Origin: Caenorhabditis elegans
Taxonomy: Eukaryota; Nematoda; Chromadorea; Rhabditida; Rhabditidae
Reading direction: 5' to 3'
Length of the DNA stretch: 64,000 nucleotides
NCBI RefSeq assembly: GCF_000002985.6
Contig: NC_003282.8
Location: 11,904,001-11,968,000 of the forward strand
Shown here in pieces: positions 14,146-26,595 of this stretch; the stretch's first letter is position 1; each line of letters starts with the position of its first letter. The notes beneath the pieces were generated by a model, which saw nothing but the letters and a program-made list of their open reading frames with translations, was not told the origin of the DNA and searched no databases. The position numbers and the translations under genes were made by a program.

Positions 14146-17100
14146 CTACAATTTTCCAATTCCTTTGAGTCGTTCCAACCAACCACGCTTCTCATTACCG
14201 TGACGACTCGATGGAGTTGGAATTCTCGATTCTGGTGGTGATGTGGTGATTCGTGGAATTGATGTCTGAGGTTCTAAGGTTCGTGGGCGCAAGATTGATG
14301 AAGATGGTGGCTCGCGGTTTGCTCCGTTATTTTCAATTGTTCTCTGAAATTTTGAAAACTTGAAAAACAAAAAAAAACAAATTTGTACAATTTTTTCTGA
14401 GACTTATGTTTGTCATGCAATTAAATTTATAAAAATTAGACTAATTCTAATTGAAATTTGTATTATTTAGTCCTTAAACATTACTCACAAATTTCGACAA
14501 TTGCACCGATGGTTGCTTGAGCCGTGAGACTGGTTGAGATCTTTGAATCTTGCTCTGCCTTCTCTCAACTCCTCCTTCAACATGATCTCTTCTCTCTCTT
14601 CGTTGTTCTTCTCTGTCGTGCAGAGAATCTACAGTATTCCGACTTTCCGCCGAGAATGCTCTTTCGAGCTTCCGAACTCTTCCCATCTGTGGAATATTCG
14701 CTGGAACTATGTTTGCAGTGGTGCCTTCTGGTACAATATCATATGCATTTCCTTTGACAGGAATAATTATTCTTCGTGTGAAGACTGGTGTCCCGTGAGG
14801 ACTGTGCACATTATTTGAAATATCTTGAGTTGAAGCAACAATTGTTGTAGTCGTTGTTCTAGAAGCTGGCGGAGGTTCATAAGCATTATATCCATGATCA
14901 ATACTGTTAGTTTTCATAAATTTAATACTTCTTTTAGTCTCCTCGTTTCTTCGAATTCTTCTTTCCTCTGTCTCTACCAAACTTATTGGTCTTCGATTAC
15001 TTGGAACTTCTCTTGTCACCCGATCTCTCATTATATTAGAGTTAGAAACTCCAGAAGGACCTCTTCGTATAATTGGTCTTCCATTTCCATTCATTTCTCT
15101 CATCATTGTCTCGATTCTTGTATTTGCACGTCTCTCTGGTGGTGCCGCAAGTTCCATTGAAAAATCTGAAAAATATAGAGATATATTTCTCGAATTAGTT
15201 TCAAATGTTACCTTTTGAATATGAAAACAATTTCAAAAATTCTTCTTCAATATTTCTATCATTTCCAACAATCGCGTTCTTCTTGATGGTCCTCCTAGAA
15301 TTTTCCACTCGAGATCCATGAAGCTTCAATGGGAGATAGAAACTAAGATCTTGCCGGATCTGAATATTAAATTTTTTAAATTGAAAACTTAGACATTATT
15401 TTTGAAAAATTGAAAAAAAAAGCAACTTACATTTCTCTCTGAAACACTGTGACCATGGAATGAAGATGGGCGTTTCTGTCGTTTTCCTCGAAGTGTTTGC
15501 ATTATTTTGAGACGTTCCAACTGTGCCAAACTGACCAAATGGGATGATTGAGAGACAATTAAGTCAATCTGAAATTTACATTAAAAAAAAATTACAAAAA
15601 CACATAAAAATGTCTACTCCGTTTTTTGAAGAAAATCGCCTCGAAGGCGCATGTTCAGATATTGGTACCTCTATGAAAGGTAGCAGAGTTTAATTTGTAA
15701 CTTTCGAAATTGGGAACTGACCTGTGCTCTGCTAGTTTCATTTGTTTTCTCAATGACCGCCCATCTTGCTTCATTCAATCTTCTCACTACAGAATGCGTA
15801 AATGCATACAATGCCTCATATGTCGGCAGATTTTCTAATCTTCTCTTCATATTTATTTCATCAACTCCAATTTCCACAAGACTTGAATGTATCACTCTCA
15901 TGTGTTCTCTCTGTAGACTTTCCAATTTTTCTAGACAATTCTGGTGAGCATCCTTCTCATGACAGCTTGAATTTAATGCCATTTGATGAGCAGTGGCTGC
16001 TTCAAGTTTCGCATTTTGCATTTGATTTTCGAAGATTCGAAGTCGTTCCTCAATCTTTTTAATCCAACTTGTCGCACTTTTCTCCATTCTCTCGTCAAGT
16101 GTTAATCTATCAAGAGCTTCAGAAAGTGCACATCTTCTGCTCAAAGCATTCACTTGCATTTCAGCTTTGTGCAGCTGGCACTGAAGTTTACTTTGCTGCT
16201 GACTTTTCTCTCTCAATTGTTCAACAAGTCGATTATTTCTCATTTTCATTTCTTCAATTTCAGCCATCAGATTATCTTTCTCATGTTGCCATTGGGTCTC
16301 CCGGCTCACTCTGTACATGTCTTCTAAAAAATAATAATAAATGGACATTTTCAAAAAATCATAGAAATCTTACCATGTCTATGCTCATAATTGTTAACAT
16401 TCAATGAGGACGCAGTTTTCCTTTGCCTCATTTGCCGTAGACAGTCCGAATCCTCACTGTCATCTCTCCGATAGTAACTGGCTGGCCGAGGAGGCTTGCT
16501 AGGTACTCTTGAACAATGATCTTCCATATTTGCATACATTCCAGAAGACTCAGAGTCATTGTCGTTTCCAGATATCTTTCTACGGCGTTTTTTATTCGTT
16601 TGTTTCAGAGCAGTTGTTTTGGAATAAGAAGTTGGTTGAGGTATGTGAGTGGAACGACGGCGAAGTCCAAGAAGATCCAGGAATGAGGAACGACTTGTCG
16701 CTAAATGTTAAACTTTCAATTTTGAGTGAACCCTTTTCCGATTCTTTAATTTTTTCTTTTCTAAAAAATTATCTTGTTTCTGGTAGGAATGGTAGGCAGG
16801 TCCAGTCTCAGGGTCTAACGCCTACCTGAAACCTGCCGGTCTCATCCGCAAATTTCTCATTTTCTTAAGTCTTAGTTTTCTATTATTTTATACTGGCATG
16901 AGCTTCAATTGTACAGAAATTTAATAAAATAATATGAAATTTTGTATGGAAAATTGTTGAAGAAAGTGTTATTTCAAAATGATCAAATGATCACTCACTC
17001 ATTGTCTCTGAAGGGTCTCTGGACGAAGAGGCCGATGATGGAGATGTGCATGCTGACGTGGAATTATCATTTTGATGACGTGGAACATTAACAGAATCAC

Positions 17101-18114
17101 ATCTTCTTGTTGTATCCCTACTTCTATGATCATCATCATCAAATATTTGTTCATCAATTTCACTATCACTCTGCTCGGGACGAACAATCGGAGGTGCTCT
17201 ATTTCTTCCATAAGAAACATCTGAAGATGTATTCATTGAATTACTCGTTTCTTTTCTTGGTGGAGTTGATAGTCGTTCTCGTGCTCCATTTCTAATTTCC
17301 ATTGATTCTGAGGATCGATTGGCTCGCCGAAGTTTCGGGAAGATTGAGGATCCACGATGTTCTAACATTGCAGACATTCGTTGAACCACATTTTTTGTGT
17401 TACGAGGAGCAGGGACTAAACGAGTTTTCAAGCGAAGATTCTCATTTCGAAGAGAACCAATTTCATCAACGAGGGAGCATAAGACAGCTGAAAAATGATG
17501 GACACCATGGAAATAAATAATTGATAACTCACAAAGAATTGGTGGCCCATCATCAGAAGGGGGTTCACTTTCTTTCACATTTTCATTTGTCTGATCCATC
17601 ATTTGCTCCAACTCTCGGACGAACTCTTCTTCCTCAGATTCATATCTGAACCATTAAGTTTTAAATAACTAGAACACATCTTAAAAATCTTTTTTATGTT
17701 CAAGTTAAAAGAAATATAAAAATTAAACTTTTTTTAATAATTCAATTTTATATTCTAGAGAATAACATATACATATTTCGATCACCACCTGAACGACAAG
17801 ATCTTTTGTTCAGAACTTAAATAAGTTTAAATAAATTTTTGAAAATATGCATATGTACATACGTGCGATATCAATACACGAGATTGAACAAATATGTTAA
17901 AAATTGCTTCAACTTTCTCAAATTGAAAAAACTATTCTAAAACAAAATTTGTGAGATCTTTAAACTGTTTAAAGTTTCATGTAGTTTTTTTTATTGGGAA
18001 TCGTTTTGAGCTGTCTCTCCCAAACAGTAATTATGAAAAAAACCCACACCATATAAGAACAAACCTGAGAATAATATCTCTGACAGAAAATCCATTAGGG
18101 TGTTGATTTGACAT
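14146..18114 (-). CDS. Large coiled-coil protein, 913 aa, nine exons, unrecognised
   Basis: I do not recognise the family. Exons 18114-18065, 17645-17533, 17487-16999, 16700-16374, 16323-15722, 15568-15431, 15359-15212, 15165-14489 and 14343-14146 join in frame to 913 residues. The N-terminus is an acidic helix (ESEEEEFVRELEQMMDQ) followed by a short leucine-heptad segment (SLVDEIGSLRNENLRLK). A Ser/Arg/Asp-rich low-complexity linker runs from about 90 to 325 with a basic cluster (KKRRRK). A long coiled coil spans about 330-530, rich in Glu, Gln, Lys and Leu. The tail of about 380 residues is basic, Ser/Thr/Pro-rich and mostly disordered, ending GWLERLKGIGKL, a possible amphipathic helix. There is no signal peptide or membrane segment. 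The architecture suggests a cytoskeletal, centrosomal or trafficking scaffold, which is inference only. The outermost ATG with a good downstream donor was used. Confidence 0.85.
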
Positions 18115-18413
18115 TATGCACGGCCGCAAAGATCGAATGATGAAATGCAACTAGTTGTCCTTCCTGATGAAATAAGGGTGTAATTGAGCAGTTGGTTGAT
18201 AGAGGGGACACACCGTCAAAACACGCGCACTTTGTAACATTTTGGGGAAGGAACGGCGAAAAGGAGAAGAAGATCGGGTTTCCGACTGTTTCCAAAGTAA
18301 TTCAAGGTTATTGGTTATTGGGTTTTCAATAAATTTAAAGTATGGAAGAAACGGGAAAAGATTGTACACGTTTATTTATAAACGAAACGGAAATTGTTTT
18401 TAATTAGCATAAT
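18115..18413. other. Short spacer upstream of the coiled-coil gene
   Basis: About 300 bp separates the start of the coiled-coil gene from the stop of the next minus-strand gene. It must hold the promoter or 5' UTR of the first and the 3' UTR of the second. I see no gene and no convincing operon spacing. Confidence 0.5.
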
Positions 18414-19173
18414 TTATTGATGCTTTCTTCTTCCACCCTTTCCTTCCGATCCTTTTGTCTCATTTCTACGTGGATGCTCGAAAAGACCACCGATATAGAA
18501 GAGAGTCGGGATTTCTTGTGGGTAGGTCTTCTTGAGCTCATCGATTTTCTCGTCTCTCTGAATCTTCGTCAAACTCAAATCAGCATTGACCTTGTCAACT
18601 TCAACTTTGGCAGCCGCAAGACGATCGATGACTCCACTGATATTCTTGCTCACTTCTTCCTTGTGAATGGTCATGTTCTTTGAGAACTCGGCGTATTGCT
18701 CCTGAAATTTTATAGTTAAAATTGAATAACAATTTTTGACAAGTTATATTTTTTGTTTCTAGAAAACGACATTTATTATTTAAATTTTTTCTTAAAAGGC
18801 ACGCAAACGTAACATGAAAATCCACATAGACCTAATTTGTGGCACGCATTTCTCATATTGTGTTAACTGTTTCTAATACTTTAACTAATAATTTCAGATC
18901 AATAAAAAAAAATTTCAGATCAATAATCTGAATATTTTAACGTATTCAACTCACCGAAAGGTTATTATCCTCTGCCCATTTCACAAGTTTATCGTCCTTC
19001 TGTTGAAATGAAATTCCTGGATTCTTGACGATTCCAAAGAACGAGCTTCTCTGAGAATTTGTGAGATTTTTCACGAAATCTGGCTCATTTCCTTTCTGAT
19101 GATGTTTGTGCTTTGAGTCGACAGTTCCAATTGCAAGAAAAACGACAACAAGAATAGAGAGACGAGTGTACAT
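18414..19173 (-). CDS. SXP/RAL-2 (DUF148) family secreted protein 1, 168 aa
   Basis: Two exons, 19173-18955 and 18701-18414, give 168 residues. Residues 1-20 are a clear signal peptide (RLSILVVVFLAIGTVDS), so the protein is predicted to be secreted. The body has the nematode-specific SXP/RAL-2 pattern: an LT..Q...F..I..NP helix, then KLVKWAEDNNLS and EQYAEFSKNM, followed by a long charged amphipathic helix and a His/Lys/Gly-rich tail. The family is known from secreted proteins of many nematodes, some binding divalent cations; the physiological role is unclear. The AG acceptor directly before ATG (TTTCAG, one base, ATG) looks like a trans-splice site. It lies about 1.5 kb from the next family member, on the same strand with the same phase-0 intron between the W-A-E helix and the QYA helix, which indicates tandem duplication. 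Confidence 0.85.
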
Positions 19174-20684
19174 TCTGAAAAAAAAACAGAATTTCAATTT
19201 GAGAAAAGTTTGAACGAGAAACGAGCTCGAAGATATGAATGAAAAGTGTCTCGTTTTTATGAGTTTTTTCTTGAAAAGACGGAAACGAAGATGAGAAATT
19301 GGAAAAAATGTTACACCCCAGTAGACTTGAAGAAAATGTTCGGTTTTTTCTGTGAAAAGTGTAGAGTTTCTGTGCGTTATGTGACACAACAACAGGGGAT
19401 TTCAAAAGAAGAATCTTCCGGTTTTTTGGATTATGTACGTACGCAGGTCGATACAGGTCTAGAGACCATTTGGGTACAGAACAATAAATCAGTGGTATTG
19501 AAGTTTGTTTTGTTCTAGGTGTAGGATATTCAAGATAGATACGAGTTCCAAAATTTTATATTCTCAAGAAGAGTACAAAACTTGCCAGGAACACATGTAA
19601 TTTTAAAATTATAATTGTTAGAAATTGTTTTTTTTTCGAACGGATGAAAAATAAAGCAAAAATTGTCACATGTGGGCTGCAATGACGTCTCAAAAACATT
19701 TCGTAACAAAAGATAAAAGTTTAAAAAACAATATGAGTCAGAATTCTTTATTTGAAAACAATCTTATAAAACTGTATCAATCAAGTAGTTTTATTAGCCT
19801 ATGTTCAATTTTTTTAATTCGAAAATTATGTTTATCCTTCTGAAAAATGGGGGAACCCCAAAAAATGCATAAGTTGACAAAAATGTATATTTTAAATTTT
19901 TTTTAAAGAAAAAAATTTTAAAAAAGAAAGAAATTTTAATTTTTAAATTTATTTTAAGAAAAAAAAATTTAAGAATCATGTATGTATTTTTCTATTATAG
20001 ATTTCAATGACAAACTTTAATTTTTTAAATTTTTTAAATGGTTCATTTTGCGGACTTGCCGAGAACAATACTTGGTGAAAAAAACCGTTTTGAAAAAAAT
20101 CACAAAAGATAGTGTAGAAACGTAGAAATATACCAAAAAAATAGATCGATAGCTGGACATATACATTCAAACCAATCCAATATCGAATGAATGAGTGGTG
20201 GGTTACCCGAGTATCGTCCTTACCCTTAGTTCTCAATACGTAATTACAGGGTGACCTTTCCCTTCTCCTCGGCAAACCATCATCATCTATACAGACACCC
20301 ATTCATTCAGCTTGTCATCTATTCCATAAACTGTCATGTTTTGATGGAAAAAGAGGGAAACGAGGAAATGATAGTTGTTTGAATGGTTGTTGGTATTTGA
20401 AAAAAAGGAGATCACTTGAAAACACGTGTATTTGCTTTGAGATTACTGTCGGGAGCTAACTCGATTTGTGAACTCACACGAAAACAAGGAAATTATTTGT
20501 AGGGTTAGAGATTGAATTTGAAATTTAAAAATTTCAAACGTTTGATATTTGCACACCTTTGCGAATTTTTAAAAATGGAAATAAGTGAATAACTTTGACT
20601 ATATTTTGAATTTAAATGTTGTGTAATCAAGAGCTCCACATTTCATTATTAACAATTTATTAGAGAGAGCGAGGCGCAGAGAAA
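19174..20684. other. Intergenic between two DUF148 genes
   Basis: Upstream region of the first DUF148 gene and 3' flank of the second. Poly-A/T tracts dominate 19800-19990. Open frames here are A/T-run artefacts. I see no gene. Confidence 0.5.
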
Positions 20685-21360
20685 TTAGACAGATCTCTTA
20701 TCGGATAGTGCATCCTTTGGATTGAACAAATGACGGATGAAGCGAATCGTTGAGATCTCCTGAACATATGTTCTTTGTTACAGATCTATGATAGGTCATT
20801 TACCTTTTCATCTTGCTGCTCTTCAAGCTCATCCACTGCCTCTCGTTGCTCTTTCACACCCAGCGAGCTATTGTCGAGGATTTTTGTGATTTGGGAGTTG
20901 ACACTGGATAATTTCGAGATCAATTGAGTGATGTTACTTTCCATTTGAGCTTTACTGACTTTTTGGTCTTTTTGGTACTGGGCATATTGGCTCTTAAAAA
21001 TAATTATAGAACATTACTCTTGGTACAATGAAGATATCCACAGGTTTCGATAAGTCTTCCCTGCAGGCACAATAATTTATGCTATTTGCCTACAAAGAAG
21101 GTTAATCCTGCCTCCTTTTCTAGAGTTAAAATATCAAAACTTACCGTCACTTTATAAGTCTCAGCCCACTTCTCGAATCCGGTGTTTTTCAAGTCAACTG
21201 CAATTGTTTCATTCTCCAGGATCACTTTATAATCATATTGAGCCTTGAGTGACATGCTTTGCAAAAAACTTGGAATTGGTTGATTGAAATGGATGAATCC
21301 GACATTGCTGTGAACCACAGCAATTGTAGCGAAAAATGGGATAAATTTGAAAAAAGTCAT
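20685..21360 (-). CDS. SXP/RAL-2 (DUF148) family secreted protein 2, 159 aa
   Basis: Exons 21360-21145, 20992-20804 and 20759-20685 give 159 residues. The N-terminus (FFKFIPFFATIAVVHSN) is a signal peptide. The core repeats the family pattern seen in the gene downstream: FEKWAETYKVT, then SQYAQYQKD, then a long helix (AQMESNITQLISKLSSVNS) and a charged EQREAVDELEEQQDEK stretch. A short third exon adds the C-terminal ISTIRFIRHL tail, which the first copy lacks. The helix-helix junction falls at a phase-0 intron in both genes. The second intron's acceptor is TTTTTAAG rather than TTTCAG, less usual but acceptable. I chose the ATG before the hydrophobic core. Function is unknown beyond being secreted and nematode-specific. 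Confidence 0.82.
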
Positions 21361-22093
21361 AGCAAAACTTATTTCAATCAAGAGTTGGTAAAAAGACGGG
21401 AAAGTGGAGAATGCAGGTGATAATTAAATGAAGTTTCTTTGGTTGCCATGGTGAGTCAAGTGGCTCATGACTGACAGCTGAAATTATTGAAACTGATAAT
21501 ATAAGTTCGAACTGACTCAAACCTTCTAAAAATGTTTGGAAACGTAATTATGATAAGGAAAGTTTGGAGAAACATTGTGTTTGCATTGGATATCTAACAC
21601 CTTTTTTTGGGATTTGTGAAGTGTCAATGTGTTAATTGGTTGAACGCTGAACTATATAATTTGGCAATAAACAGGCAAAAGACAGGCGTGGGTCTTCTTT
21701 GAAGAAGAATATTAGACATGCTCATACCGTGTAATAGGATTACAAAAAATAGTTTGAACATTTTCGTATTTAGTTTTCTGCTCTTTCCACCCACATACTT
21801 TTCACCCAATTATATAGTTCAAACACAAATCGAGACCATTTTTTTCTGATTCCAACCTGTTAAGCCGCATCCTTTGCACCCCGTTCTGACCAAATCACAA
21901 TTCATAAAAATTGAAAAATGTACAAAAAAGTTTAATCAAACAACTCATACACATTTCATTTTCATCAACGGATTAAACGCCCCGGTAAATCGGTTTTTGA
22001 GTCGATCCGCCTTACCGAACCCATTTTTCACATTTATCCTTCCATTTCATTCACTGGTTTTTGTACTTCGTGAGTTACTACCTCGATCAGAAA
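21361..22093. promoter_or_regulatory. Divergent promoter region between DUF148 genes 2 and 3
   Basis: About 730 bp separates two divergently transcribed members of the same secreted family, so it must carry both promoters. I see GATAAG-type motifs (for example ATGATAAGG near 21550), consistent with but not proof of ELT-2-type intestinal control. No gene is supported inside. Confidence 0.4.
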
Positions 22094-24370
22094 ATGAGGA
22101 ATCTGATATTATTTGGAGCCCTTGTGAGCACTGCATGCTCATTCAAGTTTTTGGAAAATGCACAGACATACCTATCGTAAGCTATATTGGAATTTGGGAG
22201 CCGACGGTTTCTCACAGTTAAATTTGGTTTTATTTTTTCAACTAATTTTTCATATTTCAATCAAAATGTAGATTTTCCCAAAGAAAGTTAACTCGGAAGA
22301 TTTTCGTGAGATTTCAAATGTCATTAAAATTCGGTCTTTGAATTGAATATGAGCTCAGAATTCGTGTGGTGCGAAGAAATAGGGAGAAGCCTGGTACAAA
22401 TTCATTTCTAAAATATCTGGAAAATTCGAGATTTGACGGAAAATTGTGGGAAATTGCAATTTTAAAAATACATATACTACTTTTCGATTAAAAAAATGCT
22501 GAACCCAATTCCAACATAATCTTTTTCCCGTTTGGAAATCTTTCTCAATTACAGAGGAAATGCAGATGCTTCAGTTTCGGCTGGAAGTTCTGGATCCAAC
22601 TTCCTCTCTGGTCTTCAAAACTCATCGTTTGGTCAGGCAGTCATGGGCGGAATTAATACATAGTAAGCTATCTATTTCCTTTTTTGTTTTTTATGTCCAC
22701 TATTCAACTTTCAGCAATCAGGCAAAAAATTCAAGCGGTGGAAACTGGCAAACGTAAGTTGTTATTTTTCCATAAATTTATCAAAATTGTTTATTTCCAG
22801 AGCTGTTGCCAACTCATCAGTTGGTAATTTCTTCCAAAACGGAATTGATTTCTTGTGAGTGCTAGACTGCAATTCGAAATTTATGAATGTTATATTTTCA
22901 GCAATGGAATGAAAAATGGAACTCAAAACTTCCTCGATACCGATACCATTCAAGAGTAGGTTGATTCAAATTTAAATTAAAGTACATGGAATAAACTCTT
23001 ACATTTCAGAACCATTGGAAATTCCTCGTTCGGAGAAGTTGTGCAGACTGGAGTTGAATTCTTGTAAGTTCTGGATTAAAATAATTAAGCGTCTTGAGTA
23101 GGCTTCTATGAAAGCAGGCCTTCCTTATAGGCCTACGCGATGCCCGCCTCCTGTGTTGTTTTGTAATAAACAAATTAATGTTTCAGCAACAACATCAAAA
23201 ACGGAAACTCGCCATTCCAAGGAGATGCTTCTTCCGTCATGTCGCAGTTTGTTCCATTCCTCGCCAACGCATCAGCCGAAGCGAAAGCTGAATTCTACAC
23301 AATTCTACCAAATTTCGGAAATATGACAATTGCTGAGTTCGAAACAGCCGTCAATGCATGGGCTGCAAAGTATAATCTGACTGACGAGGTTGAAGCATTC
23401 AATGAAAGATCCAAGAATGCGACTGTTGTGGCTGAAGAACATGCTAATGTAGTTGTCATGAATCTACCAAATGTTCTCAACAACTTGAAGGCTATTTCAA
23501 GCGATAAAAACCAAACTGTCGTTGAGATGCACACTAGAATGATGGCATATGTCAACTCGTTGGATGATGATACTAGAGATGTAAGCATAGTTTTTTTTGT
23601 CCCCCTGTGTGTGTGTAGGGTGCCTCATAGGCAAGCAGGCAGGTATTTTTTTCGTCTGCTTGAAAAGCTTACCCACATTTGATAACTGAGATATTCCAGA
23701 TCGTCTTCATCTTCTTCAGAAATCTCCTTCCACCTCAATTCAAAAAATCCAAGGTTTGAACGAAATTCAGCTAGCCTTTTCATAAACTTTTTATAATTTC
23801 AGTGCGTTGATCAAGGAAACTTTTTGACAAACATGTACAACAAGGCATCCGACTTTTTCGCAGGTAGAAATAACAGAACTGATGGTGAAGGAAGCTTCTG
23901 GAGTGGACAAGGACAAAATGGAAATAGCGGAGGATCTGGTTTCTCCTCATTTTTCAACAATTTCAATGGACAAGGAAATGGAAATGGAAACGGAGCACAA
24001 AATCCAATGATCGGAATGTTTAACAATTTTATGAAGGTCAGTGAGTTACATAGATTATCATGTATACTAAAATAATTTTCAGAAGAACAACATTACTGCC
24101 GATGAAGCTAATGCAGCGATGGCTGATGGTGGAGCATCTATTCAAATTCTTCCAGCCATTTCAGCTGGTTGGGGTGATGTTGCTCAAGTGAAAATTGGCG
24201 GTGATTTCAAGATTGCTGTCGAGGAGGAAACGAAAACCACCAAAAAGAATAAGAAGCAACAACAACAAGCAAACAAAAATAAGAATAAGAATAAGAAAAA
24301 GACAACAATTGCACCAGAAGCTGCTATCGATGCCAACATCGCAGCTGAAGTACATACCCAAGTTCTTTAG
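22094..24370 (+). CDS. SXP/RAL-2 (DUF148) protein 3 with duplicated exon modules, 453 aa
   Basis: Ten exons (22094-22176, 22555-22662, 22715-22753, 22801-22854, 22902-22955, 23010-23063, 23187-23580, 23700-23753, 23803-24036, 24083-24370) give 453 residues. The N-terminus (NLILFGALVSTACS) is a signal peptide. Residues about 45-145 are three copies of a two-exon module: an A part with NSSFG or NSSVG followed by GI..F/Y, and a B part with FN..KNG. Exons 4, 5 and 6 are all exactly 54 bp and all these introns are phase 2. The DUF148 domain follows (FYTILPNFGNMTIAEFETAV, AWAAKYNL, VEAFNERS). The C-terminal third is Gly/Asn-rich (NGQGNGNGNG) and then a Lys/Asn/Gln-rich tract of about 25 residues. 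Much larger than its two neighbours, it is probably an extracellular protein with added low-complexity segments; Asn-Ser-Ser sites could be N-glycosylated. Confidence 0.85.
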
Positions 24371-24477
24371 AAACCGTTTTGAATGAATAAATACATTCGG
24401 AAAAGTTATATAAAAGAGTTTTCACATGTTTTCTGAATTCCCTATTATGAGACGTTTCTTTTTCTTGCAAAAAGATC

Positions 24478-24596
24478 TGCACGAAGTGGGATTCGAACCC
24501 ACGCACCCATACGAGTACCAGAACACCCAGTCGACCTCGAACTCGAGGCAAGCAATTGCTTGAGTCTGGCGCCTTAGACCACTCGGCCATCCGTGC
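24478..24596 (-). tRNA. tRNA-Leu(CAA) with intron
   Basis: Read on the minus strand, the acceptor stem GCACGGA pairs with TTCGTGC followed by the discriminator A. The D arm is GCC/GGC around GAGTGGTCTAA, the anticodon stem CCAGA pairs with TCTGG, and the loop reads CTCAAG, giving anticodon CAA. About 35 nt of intron sits after position 37, a long variable arm (ACTC/GGGT) follows, and the T arm is GTGGG TTCGAAT CCCAC. A T-run follows the 3' end as a Pol III terminator. Length is 119 nt, about 84 nt mature. Introns in tRNA-Leu(CAA) are usual in eukaryotes. Confidence 0.93.
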
Positions 24597-25269
24597 GTTC
24601 TTGAGAACATCAAATGTGGCTAGACATTCCTGCTATCGCTCGGGCGGGCGGAGTAGACTGTTGTTAAACGGACGCAGGTTGGACGAATTCGAAAATAATA
24701 CCCCTGATGATTCCTAAATTTCACAATCTCTACAAAACCTCCCACATTGTTCTCTATATAGTTCACCTCCAAATTTCTTCATATTATGTGAATATTGGTA
24801 TAAAAATGTGAATATTGGTTGGAAATTTGCATAAAACCATTTTTCGGGATGATAATCCATTCAATCATGATCTTTTCCTTGTGACACTTTCAAATTCGAT
24901 CGACTTTTCGCTGTTTCTAGCCATTATCAATGATCGAGACTGTGGCAAAAACCGGAATTTCTTTTCAGTCCCGACTTTCGGTCTTCTATAAAATATGTTA
25001 TTGCATTTCTAGGTTACGTTCATATATTTTAAAAATTCTTTATCAATGATTTGATACCAGCTTTCGACCGAATTCTTTTGTACATTCAGGCTTGTGACGT
25101 CATTGTATTGTTATTTCTAAAATGTAAATCAGTTACAGTATGATTTCAAAAAGTGTGAGATCGGGAGAGTTTTCCGAGAAAGCAACAACGAAAAAGCTGT
25201 AAAGAATTCCGAAATTTCTGTTTTTAGGCTGCCACTATATCTTTATCGAAACGTTTTCTTCCTATTTTT

Positions 25270-25545
25270 CCAACTCCTGACGCGAGCGAAACTTTTCAGC
25301 TACCGTACCCGAGTATTTTTCTATTTTACAACTTTAGCTTTTCTAGTTTTTGTTTTTATTTTTTTAATTTTTCCGATTTTTCGATAACTTCGCCATCGTT
25401 TTTCAAGAAAAAATACGTATTTTCGAAAAAAATTCAAAAAATGCTGAAAAAAGATAGAAAATTGAATTGGAAAATAGAGGAAAAAATATAACTACCGTAC
25501 TCGCTGGTACGGTAGCTGACTAATTTTGCGCTAGGACCTTCTTCG
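25270..25545. repeat. MITE-like imperfect inverted repeat
   Basis: CAGCTACCGTACC at 25297-25309 is perfectly inverted at 25506-25518. The similarity extends outwards (TCCTGACGCGAGCG against TCCTAGCGC on the opposite strand) and partly inwards, with about 200 bp of T-rich sequence between. No reading frame lies inside, which fits a non-autonomous palindromic element. Target-site duplications were not identified. Confidence 0.6.
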
Positions 25546-26595
25546 TAGCAAGGAAGTATACCAGGAAAAAATTTTAAGGTTTTTTTGCGCATTACTGGAA
25601 AAATTCTGTTAGATTTTCATAATTCTCATAAATTGAACAATTATCACAGTTTTTGGATTTTAAAGCTATTATTGCCCATTCCCATTCAATTTTTAAATTT
25701 TCAAATATAGTTAAAAGCCATTTCTCCGTTTCGTGAGACGTGATTCATACAGATCATATTCAACATTTTTGCTGTGATTACATATGTTATGTGTTAATAT
25801 TATAAATATGGTATATTATTTAAAAATAAAAAAAACACACAGTTTGGGGTTTTGGCAAATAGAGATGTCTTCAATATATTAAAATTTTGTAATAATTGAG
25901 GAATTACAAAAATTGCAACAAAAAACACTTCCATTGTTATTGCACCTCACAAAAAGTGATGACAGCTATTAATATATTATCACCTAATAAAATTCCCACT
26001 TGAAAACAAATAAAACATTCAAAATGTGTCAAAATGATCAAAATTCAAGTTTTGAATTAGTTTTTATTTAAACCCGAACTTTGATAGGTATCTTCTCTAA
26101 CTCAATACCTGTCTCCAATGTGCCTACACCTGTTCCCAAAATACACGCAACTTCTGTTTAGCTAACTGTACGAACACCTACATTCACAACTAAATACAAA
26201 AAAAATTGGAGGCAGGCATGAGACAGGCATGCCCGCCTACCAGCAATAGATTTTCCAATTCTGACAACCTGACCATTCAAATTCGAACATAAAATTTTAG
26301 CACCAAAATTTATTGAATGTACTTCGTATTACTTTATATACATAGGACATTTTGTTACCTTTTGTCATTCAGTTGATTTTTCATCATAAACTTGAACACT
26401 CACGTCATATTGAATAGATTACTATTAAATATTCAATTTCAGAAAAGAGAATATTGGAAAAAAAAACTTGTTTACTAGATTAATGCATTAACCTGTAACT
26501 ATAAAACAAAGCAGCATGTTCAAATTCTAATAATTCATCTAAAAATATGTAGTACAAATTATTTAATTTTGTAGATTTTTGAACTCGTTGAATAT

